Below are positions 44,870-54,611 of a stretch of DNA of 64,000 bases, piece by piece. This stretch comes from Dioscorea cayenensis subsp. rotundata (lineage: Eukaryota > Streptophyta > Magnoliopsida > Dioscoreales > Dioscoreaceae). A program made the position numbers and the translations under genes. The DNA is taken from contig NC_052489.1 of the NCBI RefSeq assembly GCF_009730915.1, positions 30,869,916 to 30,933,915 of the forward strand. Reading direction: 5' to 3'. Positions within the stretch are counted from its first letter, which is position 1. Each line of letters begins with the position of its first letter. The notes under the pieces are model-generated. The model saw only the letters and a list, made by a program, of their open reading frames with translations, had not been told where the DNA came from and searched no databases.

Positions 44870-45331
44870 CATAATCAAGATCGAGCAAGTTCAAACAATG
44901 TCGAAACTTGCTCCTTGGAACAACTTTGGTGAATATGTCTCGCAGGATTGTCACCGGTGTGCACCTTCGAGTAAGGAGATAGAGCCTTCCTCTATTACAT
45001 CCCGCACAAAATGATACCGGACATCGATATGCTTGGTACGAGCATGGTGCACCTGATTTCTAGCCAAATGAATTGCACTCTGACTGTCACACCCCAAGTC
45101 CACCGTGCCTTGCTCAATCCCCCAAATCATCTAACAAACCCCATAACCACAAAGCTTCTTTTCACTCCTTCTCGCCACGGCCATATACTCAGCCTCTGTG
45201 GTAGATAGTGCCACTGTGGCTTGTAATACTGATCGCCAACTAACTGGAGCACCAAATATCCGAAATACATAACCAAGAGTGGAACGCCGCCGATCTAGAT
45301 CACTTGCATAATCTCGAGTCCACAAACCCAC
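44870..45331 (-). pseudogene. copia RNase H domain, frameshifted
   Basis: The frames read SDLDRRRSTLGYVF, APVSWRSVLQATVALST and TEAEYMAVA. A second frame then carries the QSAIHLARNQVHHARTKHID region at about 44980-45100. These are conserved landmarks of the copia RNase H. Several small indels separate them. Confidence 0.85.
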
Positions 45332-45611
45332 TCAATCGACATCTTTCTCCACCAAAAACACAAACCCATGCTAATGGTACCCTTCAAGTACCTCGAATCC
45401 ATTTCACCGCTTCCCAGCAAGCCTTCCTGATTTCGCCATGAATCGCTAACCACACCGATCGCCTCGTGAAATATCTCGGACGGTACATACCATCGCATAC
45501 ATTAGACCGCCATCGCGACAAGCATAAGGAACACGAGCCATGTGTTCTTTTTTTCTTCATCAATTGTGGGAGATAGCTTACTAGAGAGACGAAAATGTGG
45601 GGCCAATGGAG

Positions 45612-46578
45612 TCACCACCGCTTAGCATCTTGCATTTCAAACCGTGATATTACTTTCTCAAGGTAACCCTTCCGATGTAGAAATAGCTTACGGCTTGACC
45701 TCTCTTTTGATCTCCATACCCAAGATTTTCTTGGCGATACCATATCCTTCATCTCAAACTCCCTCATCGAAGTCGAGACTTTAACCCTATCTATCTCCAC
45801 CTTGCTCTTGCTAGCAATGAGCATGTCATCCACGCATAATAGGAGATAGATATATGCATCACCACAAAGCTTACGAAAGTAAACACAACAATCATACTTG
45901 CTTCTGGAGTAACCCTTCTTGAGCATAAAAAGTATCGAGCGCTTGTACCAATCGCCGAGGCGATCGCTCAAACCATAAAGTGATTTCCTCAAGCTGCAAA
46001 CCCGATTCTCTTTTCCTTCGAGTTTGTACCCTTCCCTACCGATGCATATAAATTTCCTCATCTAAGTCACCATGTAAGAAGGCCGCCTTAACATCAAGTT
46101 GTTCCAAATGAAGATCACCATGAGCTACCAAACTCAACAATACACGGATAGAGGTGTGCTTCACTACGGGAGAAAAATATCTCATTGTAGTCCACCCCTT
46201 CTTTCTCGTGCAAAATCCCTTGGCAACTAGTCTTGCCTTGTACCTTGTGCCACAAGATTTAGATGAATCTTCCTTTTTCTTAGTACACCCACTTACATGC
46301 CCTATAGCATGCTTACCAATGGGCAACGGAACAACTTCCCATGTTTGTTTTTTTCCAAGAGATTCCATCTCTTCCTCCATCGCAACCAACCATCTCTCAC
46401 TATTCTCATCTTCGATAGCTTGCTTAAAAAGTGCGATCGGCTCATCATTCTCCACCGAGAGTGCATACTCAACCAAATTTACCTGTCCATAGTGTTTCAG
46501 AGGTTCATCTGACCCAAACTTCTGAACCATTTTAACTTGCCTCTTTGGCCTAGTAGTAGCCAAAGACTCGCTTTTCAC
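45612..46578 (-). pseudogene. copia reverse transcriptase domain, frameshifted
   Basis: Conserved blocks are W-x-x-AMEEEMESL with TWEVVPLP (start of the domain), ARLVAKGF, VKHTSIRVLLSLVA, QLDVKAAFLHGDLDEEIYM and the catalytic LLLCVDDML (the YVDD-type motif). The blocks fall in two overlapping frames, 46578-46036 and 46061-45612, so the product cannot be made from one frame. Confidence 0.9.
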
Positions 46579-46899
46579 TCAGTAGTGTTTGTGTATTATG
46601 TTTATGAACCTCCTTATGTTCATTTACAACAACATTCTCATGAACATGGTCAGGGCATGGTTGGTCTTCGGATCCATCAATCTCCACCACTTGGGTGTTA
46701 GTTGTTAACTCATCACCATCACCATCAAGAGGCTTCATAGCTTTTAGGCAAAGCTAATATGGAATTCTCATCAAAAGTAACATCCCCCGCCGATTATAAA
46801 CTTTGAATCTTCCATACACCAAAGGCGTATAGCCTTTTCACTCCTTTTTGCATATCCCAAGAAAATTGCTTTCTTGGCTCTAGGATCAGCTTATTCTCT

Positions 46900-47640
46900 T
46901 TCACATGATAGTAAGTCAGTACAACCGAAAAATTCTAAGAACATTATAGTCCGTGATGTTCTCCTCGACCATAGTCTCGTAGGGTGTGTCACCATCGAGG
47001 GTGGAATGTGGAGCTCTGCTCACTATATAGCATGCCGCTGCCACCGATTCTCGCCCACCATTCTCCCGCCCAAAACCGTAATTAGATCTTATACATCTTG
47101 CTCTCTCAAGTAATGTACGGTTCAAACTCTCTCGCAACCCCATTCTCGCTGTGGTGTATTCCTAATCGTCCAAAGGTCGAACAATACCCTCTTTGATCAC
47201 AAAACTCCTCGAAGACACCTTCGCAGTACTGCACTCATTATCCCGACCTCGATTGTCTTCAACTTTCACCCTGCTCTGCTCTCAACCATCGCTCTCCACC
47301 GCTGAATGTCTCAAATACTTCATTCTTATGTTTCGTAAAAATATACCCAAGCATATCTTGAGTAATCATCAATAAATGAGACAAAAATATCTCGAACCCC
47401 TTTTGAAGCAACTTTAGCCGCCCCCCATACGTCCGCAGTGCACATAGTCTAATAGTCTTCTACTCTTGTGCTTGCTTGTGGTGAACTTGACTCGTGTGCC
47501 TTCCCATACACACAGTGGTCACAAAAAGTCCATGCAAGGTTTCTCCAAGTTCTTCAACAAACCTTCCTTTCCAAGTAGAGTTAAACCCTTTTCCCGACAT
47601 ATGTCCAAGACGACGTGCCAAAGTTTAGTACAATCCGATA
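46900..47640 (-). pseudogene. copia integrase domain, degenerate
   Basis: The best block (46916-47143) reads LNRTLLERARCIRSN, ACYIVSRAPHSTLDGDTPYE, matching the C-terminal part of copia integrase. Upstream, fragments of the catalytic core appear in shifting frames with stops. The element cannot encode an intact integrase. Confidence 0.8.
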
Positions 47641-47689
47641 GGTTACCGCTTTTGAAATCCCAATTGTCGCATTATCTCGTGATTGTCAT

Positions 47690-48080
47690 ACCCAACAAAG
47701 CATATAGATTACCATGACAAACACCCTTCATCACCACCATGGAGCCCTCGAACAACTTTTTAGAATTCCCTTGTAGGCCACAATCTTGCACCCACTCGGA
47801 TTCCAATACACCAAGTGAAATCAAGTTCTTCCTCAACCGAACATGCCTTTACATTTGTCAAGGTTCGATAATCCCATCATGCATCTTGATTCTAATCGAA
47901 CCAAGCCCAACTGCTTTTGCAAGTATGATCATCGCCCATCAATACATTACCACCATCAATGTTCTCATAGGTTGTAAACCACTTCCTATTTGGACACATG
48001 TGATAAGAGCAACTCGAATCGAGCATCCATTTCCCGTAAATGTCTTCACCTTGATCGCCATGAAGCATTCATCATTGTCC
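47690..48080 (-). pseudogene. copia protease and linker region, degenerate
   Basis: Fragments resembling the aspartic-protease start (CSIRVA...C at about 48000-48030) and the following [10 protein letters not shown]-type segment occur in changing frames between the gag zinc knuckle and the integrase. The assignment rests mainly on position in the element. Confidence 0.55.
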
Positions 48081-48155
48081 TCATCTCAAGCATAGCTTGC
48101 TTCTTCTTTCGACCGCTTTCCCTTGTTATTTTTTTGTTGTTCTTCTTCCTCCAAT

Positions 48156-48930
48156 TTACTTTCTTATTGGAACAATGGCTCTTATAACGCCCAAGCTCTC
48201 CCAGCAATTGTAGCATACTACTTTTGCAATAGGTCTCGACTTTGATCTTGATTTCCTCTTTAGCACCTTTCCCCTTTCATTTGACCTTCCCCTTATAAAC
48301 AATCCTTGTGCTTTGCTCTTTGTCCACTCTTCCACCGTAGCCATCTTCCCAAGATCATCGATAAGAGTGATGTTCTAACATCGCTCATAGAGAGTGTCTC
48401 ACCCACAAGCATCAATGTTTGTACAAGGTTCTCAAATGATGGTGGCAAAGAAAGTAGCAAAAAGAATAGCTTGATCTTCATCCTCTACTTTGACCTCCAC
48501 ATCCTTCAAATTTGAAACTATCCTTTCAAACTTGCTTTATGTGATCCCTGATCGAAGTTCCTTCATCCATTTTGCAAGTGCACAACTTGGCCTTCAAGTA
48601 GATGCGATTTGTCAAGGTTTTGGTCATGAAATTGGACTCTAATTTTCAACCATCATCGCTAGTCACTGCCGCCTCGTCATTCACCAAGAAGGCGACATCC
48701 CTATCCAAACATTAAAATAACAGTGCACGGGCTCCATATCAAGATCTTCCCAATCTTCATCACTCATTTCTTTGGGTTTCTTTTTCCTTCCCCAAAAAGT
48801 GCCTTTGTGTAGTTTTTGTGATATCAACAAATTCTTCATTTGCATCTTCCAATAGGAGAAATCGTTTCTTCCCATCGAACTTCTCAATCTCATACTTCCC
48901 AACCTTAGCATTACCAAGTGAAGACATCTT
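48156..48930 (-). pseudogene. copia gag remnant
   Basis: The blocks KYEIEKFDG, FSYWKMQMKNLL and EDWEDLD mark the gag N terminus. LPPSFENLVQTLM marks the middle, and CYNC (48200-48230) is a broken CCHC zinc knuckle. Frames change at least three times. Confidence 0.8.
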
Positions 48931-48979
48931 TCGTGAATTTTGTCGAACACCTTGTGCGCAGAATTTACCCAAGCTATAA

Positions 48980-48999
48980 ACCAATAGCTCGATGCCAAT
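48980..48999 (-). other. Primer-binding site of the copia element, initiator-Met tRNA type, degenerate
   Basis: Directly inside the 5' LTR the minus strand reads ATTGGCATCGAGC. The usual plant copia site is TGGTATCAGAGC, complementary to the 3' end of initiator tRNA-Met. Here T is C and one A is missing. Confidence 0.7.
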
Positions 49000-49488
49000 T
49001 GTTGGGGGACTTAATGCTTCACTTAAGACCCCTTTCTAAGCACTAACACACCCGAGATGTCCCAATAACCCGCTCAGGTTAGTCTCCAAAACACATGCAA
49101 AGATAGGACTATAATAGAGAAAGAAAGATAAACACACACAAACCACTTATTGACAGAATTACGTGGAGTTCAAGACTCTCGCCTCACGCTCCACCTGGGT
49201 CGGGAATCGAAATCCACTACGAAGAATATCTCGATGGCTCGAACAACTCTCAAGCTCGCCTCCCAAGAAGAAAAACAATAAGAAAAATCCCCGAGTTATA
49301 TATACCCTCATATCCAACCTCGATGAGAGATAATCTTATTAGCATATATTATATGCTAATATATCCTTATATACTAACATAATAATATATATGCTAATAT
49401 ATCTATATAACATAAGTCAACATGTGACTAACACGCACATGCCTACAAAGCCACTCATATTTATTTCTTATCATTGTTTCTCTTCACA
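49000..49488 (-). repeat. 5' LTR of the copia element (right on the plus strand)
   Basis: Partner of 44204-44734, starting TGTTGGGGG and ending TCTTCACA on the plus strand. The two align along their whole length apart from scattered small indels and the one AT-rich duplication in the left copy. Confidence 0.92.
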
Positions 49489-49493
49489 ATATG
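49489..49493. repeat. Target-site duplication ATATG, right copy
   Basis: Five bases directly after the right LTR, identical to 44199-44203. Confidence 0.9.
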
Positions 49494-51087
49494 TAATTCA
49501 CATTTAGTATCATTTTATATTATAAAAATATATATCTTTTCACCGATGGTTCTTGTCTATAATCATAATTGATGATTTTAATAATATAATGAATTATTTC
49601 ATTTATTTGTCTGAATTGATTTAATTTAAATGAATACAATGGAAGTTGATGGTTATATGAACCGGGACTGTCTTGTGGATCAAAATTCATTAATAATCAT
49701 GTCAATCATATAACAGTAAGGATAATAATATTTAATGAAACTAATTATTTAATAATAATAATTATTTGAGCCATGTTTGGTGATAACACATGGGTGAAGG
49801 GAGGGAGTCCTATTTGGATTAATGAAAAAGATTCCCTAACACTAATCGCCAACTAATATTAAATTCATAGGATCAAGTTAATGACTTATTAATTAATTAA
49901 CTAATTAGTCAAAGAAACAACTTATTTCAATCCTTTTTAATTAAATGTATTTGGTTTATGAATAATGTTGACCAAAGGAACTGTGACAATCTAATACTAA
50001 AAACTATCTAATCCATGCCATCAAATCAAGTTGAGCTTGACGCCCCAAATTGCCGGTGCATTGCATGAAAAATATCCATTATTGATGGTGATGCTGAAAG
50101 GGATTCTTTTTTTTTAAAAAAAAATTAATTAATTAATTAATTATTTATTTATTTTTTAATGTTGGGTTAATGTGTGTCCATGTGGAGTGATTAGAGGGGG
50201 ATTAATTAAGATTAAGTTTGGGTTAATGGGTAGGTAATGAAAGGATTAGTTAGTATTGCATAAAAATAGAAGAGCATTAATTCATTCTTGTGACCTTCTT
50301 GGACCTTGAGTGTCAAATGTTTGTCTGGCACTCAAATCACGTCCAATCAATCTATTCTCACTTGTGGGAACCAGCAATTATTATTATTATTATTATTATT
50401 ATTAATAATAAACCAACCACTTATGCTTTCAAAGATTTTTTTTTTATATATATATATACATGTCTATAATTATTGGAAATTAACTTTTCAAGATATTCGT
50501 GTCATATGATTATTATGTTCCTCCAAATCTTAAAAAAAAAAAATCTTGGATGTTTGATATATTGTTATATATATATATATATATATTGGTTGACATTTTT
50601 TAAAAATCATATTTGTTTGTATATTCTTGCAAATCATTGGTATTAACTCTAAATTTATAACTATTTTTTTACTGTTTATTTTATATTGTATTATTTTTGT
50701 TTAACTGTAATCGTCTCCTTTCTATTTAATAAAGTTAAAATTTATTTATTATTATTAAAATTAAGAAAAAAAAATGAAACAATCCCTTCTAGTAAAAGTT
50801 AAATTTAAATATGTGTGTTTTATAAATGACACAATGAATTGTTATGCTCCACCGGAAGAGATATACATTCCCACCATAACGAATCTTTTAATAAATAAAT
50901 AAATAAATAAATAATCTAGTCTACATCGCAGCATACTTCACTTCACGGGTGCATAGTGAAGTAATAATCACTGATTCAAATCAAATCCTCATTTTCCGCA
51001 TGACATATCAAATCCTTTGGCATAGTAGTAATTACTAAATTAAACTAACAACACAAGATTAGATTTTTTATTTTTATTCTTAAAAAT

Positions 51088-51430
51088 ATTTTTTTCCAAG
51101 TAACATGATCATTCTTTGTCTCTCATTCTCAATCACTAAAAACTATTAATAATTTTTTTAACAATGAAGACAAAAGCATCAGTTGTTTAAATATTTTTCT
51201 AAGTAATAGAATCAATCTTTGTCTCTCGTTCTCAATCACTGTAAACTATTAATTTTTTTAACAATGAAGACAAACTCTCAGTTATTTAAATGACATACAA
51301 AAAAATATTTTTTCATAAAAAAAAAAATAATTTTTCAAACAACAGGATCAATCTTTGTCTCTCATTCTCAATCACTGAAAACTATTAATTTTTTAACAAT
51401 GAAGACAAACCCTCAGTTGTTTAAATAACA
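51088..51430. repeat. Three-copy tandem repeat, unit about 105-130 bp
   Basis: Copies at about 51088-51192, 51193-51292 and 51325-51430 share ATCtTTGTCTCTC, TTCTCAATCACT, AACTATTAAT, TTTTTTAACAATGAAGAC and CAGTTgTTTAAAT. The third is followed by a GC-rich patch, CGGGGGGCGTTAGCGCTCC, at about 51433-51452. Confidence 0.85.
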
Positions 51431-52112
51431 TACGGGGGGCGTTAGCGCTCCACGTGTCTTTATTTTGAGTTATTAAATAGTGATAGTACCTACGGATTTA
51501 ATTTATTGTCTTTTTATTGAAATATGTTTTTTTTTGTTTCCTTCTAGTGCTTTCTACTTTTTTCCCCTGTTTTGTAGTTGCTACGTGGCTTCTTATTTAT
51601 ATGTGAACCATAAATATTTTTTTTTAAATATATATTATTATGATATAAACTTCTATAGAATTAATATTTTTATATAAATTTTAAACTCTTAAATTTTTGG
51701 TATTTTCTCTCTCTTCCCAAACAACCTGAAATATTATCTTTAATCATTTGAACCCAGTGGCTTTGTGACTGTGAAATATCTCGGAGGCGGCAACTCAAAT
51801 CATAAGATAAAATCTAACAATTGTATGTTTTAATTAATGAGTGATTTGGTCTAAGAAGATATTAATTAAAACATCATATCAATGGAAAACCCCACCTCTT
51901 CCGAGCTGTCTCTCTTAAGTAGACGTTGTAGTCAGACAGCCAGATCTTTTCATGCATATCAACATTGACCTACAAGTACTCTTCCACCCTTTCATATCCA
52001 CGTATGTATATATACTCACATGCTATCTATCACACTCCCCTTCTCTCACTCACTCATTCTCTCTACTGAATTTCCTTCTTATCCTTTTTATTGTTATTAT
52101 TATCATCATCAA

Positions 52113-52113
<1 letters not shown>

Positions 52114-52154
<41 letters not shown>
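52114..52154. repeat. (ATT)n microsatellite in the GA2-oxidase promoter
   Basis: About 13 units, starting 187 bp upstream of the start codon. It is followed by a (TA)n run at 52203-52228. Confidence 0.95.
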
Positions 52155-52155
<1 letters not shown>

Positions 52156-52202
52156 CTCATTTATAGTGTGCAAATAGATGTAGAGTACTGAGTGAGAGAG
52201 AC

Positions 52203-52223
<21 letters not shown>

Positions 52224-52233
<10 letters not shown>
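52224..52233 (+). promoter_or_regulatory. TATA box of the GA2-oxidase gene
   Basis: TATATAAAAG ends a (TA)n run 68 bp before the start codon, so transcription would begin near 52260 and leave a leader of about 40 bases. Confidence 0.6.
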
Positions 52234-52300
52234 TCTAGACTGCAGCACATTCACATTGACAAATTAAGGAAGAGAAGGAGAAGTGGTAGAGTAATTAGTG

Positions 52301-53895
52301 ATGGTTGTTGCTTCAGTAGAGCCAGTGGGAGTGGAGAGGAATATTAGAGCAGCAAGTGTGCCAGTGATAGACTTATCATGGAGAAGAGAAAGAGCTACAA
52401 AGCTCATTGTGAGAGCATGTGAAGAGTTTGGTTTTTTCAAGGTGGTTAATCATGGAGTGTCTGATGATCTTGTTTCAAGTATGGAAGCTGAAGCCATGAA
52501 CTTCTTCTCATTGCCTGCAAGAGAGAAGCAACAAGCTGGACCACCCAACCCGCTTGGTTACGGCGTAAGGAACATCGGTTTCACCGGTGATATCGGTGAT
52601 TTGGAATACCTTCTTCTCAACACTAATCCTTCTTTCATATCTCAAAAGGCACTAAGCATTTGCAAGACAGATCCTACAAAGTTCTGGTATGTATTAATAT
52701 TTCAATATATTTTGAATATGATCTTGTTATTAATTTGTTCCTGCTGGCATGGCCATGCATGATAGTTAGTGTTTAATTTGGTGGAGGGTCTCTAACGGCA
52801 AAGACAAATTAAGTGAAAGGGCAATAGAATAGGAATCCATCAAATCAATCAATATTATTGGTTTGGTTGGTGTTTCCAGTCCATCCCTTGCTTTTCAATG
52901 AGGTGCTTGTGCTAACAAACACTAATTAAAACCATGGATATATGCATGATATGATGGCCAGATCGAGTCTCTCATTAATTCATATATCTCATGGTGTTTG
53001 TGTTTCCTCCAAGCAAATATTTTAGTTAGTTGAGCAATCCAATCCTATCAATTGAAATGTATTGTATTGTATTGTATTTTAACGTATTGATAAAAAAATT
53101 AATGCATATATATGGTTGATGTGCAGTGAAGTGGTGAATGAATATGCAAGCTCAATGAGGGAGCTGGCAAGCGAGATCCTGGAGATGCTTGGAGAAGGAC
53201 TTGGACTTGAGGACGTGCATGGCCTCAGTAAGTTTATAAGGGACACTGAGAATGACTCTTTGTTAAGGTTCAATCACTACACTGTAATCCAACAAGCAGA
53301 TGAGCCTTATAATAATCATAATCATAATCATAATCATAATAACAATAATCCTTCATCAAAGTCCACCACCAGAAATTCCAAGATTGGCTTCGGTGACCAT
53401 TCCGATCCCCAGATCATCACCGTACTCCATTCCAACGATGTCCCCGGCTTGCAGATCCTGGCATCATCCCGCCGACGGCCCTGTTTGGGTCCCTGTACCA
53501 CCTGATCCTACCGCATTTTATCTCATTGTAGGAGATGCTCTCCGGGTTTGTATTTTCACCGTCGTCGTCGTCGTCATCATATTCGTATTCTTTGTATTTA
53601 TTTGTACCTCATTGTGTTGTATTTGTATACATTGATAATACTGCAGGCATTGACAAATGGAAGGTTGATGAGTGTAAGACACAGGGCAATGGCGATCAGC
53701 AGAAGCTCATCGAGCAGGTTGTCGATGATTTACTTCGGCGGACCACCTCTACATGCACAAATTTGCGCGTTCCCTGAGACTGTCACGCCGCAAGCACCTC
53801 GACGATACAAATCATTCACCTGGGCTGAGTTCAAGAAGGCAATGTATTCTCTCCGTCTGGGCTACAACCGTCTAGACCTCTACCGTATAGGATGA
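52301..53895 (+). CDS. Gibberellin 2-beta-dioxygenase (GA2-oxidase, C19-GA type)
   Basis: The enzyme inactivates gibberellins by 2-beta-hydroxylation, using Fe(II) and 2-oxoglutarate. Exons are 52301-52686, 53127-53545 and 53647-53895, encoding about 350 residues. Matches are CEEFGFFKVVNHGV, GYGVRNIGFTGDIGDLEYLL, GFGDHSDPQI (iron ligands His about 220 and Asp about 222), WVPVPPDPTAFYLIVGD, LMSVRHRA (His about 280) and R-L-S (about 291-293) for 2-oxoglutarate. Two oddities: a (AATCAT)4 repeat encodes alternating Asn-His just before the iron motif, and the usual Pro-Pro-Cys after NHY is missing. One extra G at 53460-53461 shifts the frame between GLQIL and HHPADGPVW. Without it the exon sum is divisible by three. 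The family call is firm; the subclass (C19 rather than C20) is inferred from the overall motif set. Confidence 0.9.
53314..53337 (+). repeat. (AATCAT)4 coding hexanucleotide repeat in the GA2-oxidase
   Basis: Four perfect units encode Asn-His dipeptides, flanked by more Asn codons (residues about 191-203). Confidence 0.95.
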
Positions 53896-54611
53896 TAATT
53901 AACTAATTACTCTGTTCTGCTGTAAATCTTATGAGTTAATTTTGATCCCAATGGGATGTATTTCTTCTACTTGTATAGTTTTTGGGGATTGCATGGAATT
54001 TTACAGCATAAGTTATATCTATGTCGTTTGATAGACAAGTATCAGGAGCATGCTGGATCATGTCGTACGGTGTGATGTCCTTGTTTTGTTTACACCTGGA
54101 ACTCAAGGCAAATATACATAAGGCCCCATACCGGGAACCCCACATAATCTGGAAATCATGTCCGTAACTTGAAGCCTGGGTGTTCTGTGGTGTTGTTGAG
54201 GGGCAAGTTTGCACACAAATCTCTACTCCTGGATTTGGTCAACAGTATTAAGTACCAGAAGATGAAACAGTAACATGAAACAACACATTTATATGTTTAT
54301 ATATAATGGAATTAAGTTGTACTTGCACACTTTACACTGATATGAATCAGTAGTCATGCTGGTTTTGAGTGAATGGATTCACTACAATACAATTTGTCAC
54401 AATGATGAGCTCCATCTAAAAACAATGAGCTGCGGTCATTGTGAGATGAATTTGTAAGAATAAACTTGATCATCAGTTTCAATTGCAGTGATGATCGACG
54501 CCTATAGTAAGTACTAGAGTGGTTCCATTTCTTATATAATGCGAAATGGAACACATTCTCATGTTTATTGTTCCTCTATACCACCAGTAAGACTAAGAAG
54601 GCACCACTGAA
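53896..54611. other. Intergenic between convergent 3' ends
   Basis: Holds the 3' untranslated regions of the GA2-oxidase (+) and the invertase (-). I see no additional gene or repeat. Confidence 0.6.

Larger units (their letters stand above)
44204..49488 (-). mobile_element. Ty1/copia LTR retrotransposon, structurally complete, coding region broken
   Basis: The element is about 5.3 kb, with LTRs at 44204-44734 and 49000-49488 that begin TG and end CA, and it is flanked by an ATATG duplication. Coding lies on the minus strand in the order gag, protease, integrase, reverse transcriptase, RNase H, which defines Ty1/copia. A primer-binding site follows the right (5') LTR and a purine-rich tract precedes the left (3') LTR. 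No reading frame spans even one full domain: many small indels split it. The two LTRs differ by scattered single-base changes and indels and by a duplication of about 37 bp. It looks non-autonomous, though consensus error in a repeat could exaggerate the damage. Confidence 0.95.
49494..52200. other. Gene-free AT-rich region upstream of the GA2-oxidase
   Basis: No coding gene is visible. It contains a (TTA)n run at about 50379-50402, TA runs at about 50568-50586, an (AATA)n run near 50890-50913 and a three-copy tandem repeat at 51088-51430. A (TTA)n run at 52114-52154 lies in the promoter of the oxidase. Confidence 0.6.

Noticed and set aside
46154-46512. Plus-strand frames across the copia element
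   Set aside because: They are antisense shadows of the reverse transcriptase on the minus strand.
53535-53777. Alternative plus-strand frames near GA2-oxidase exons 2-3
   Set aside because: They read intron 2 and out-of-frame exon sequence. The conserved frame is 53127-53545 joined to 53647-53895.
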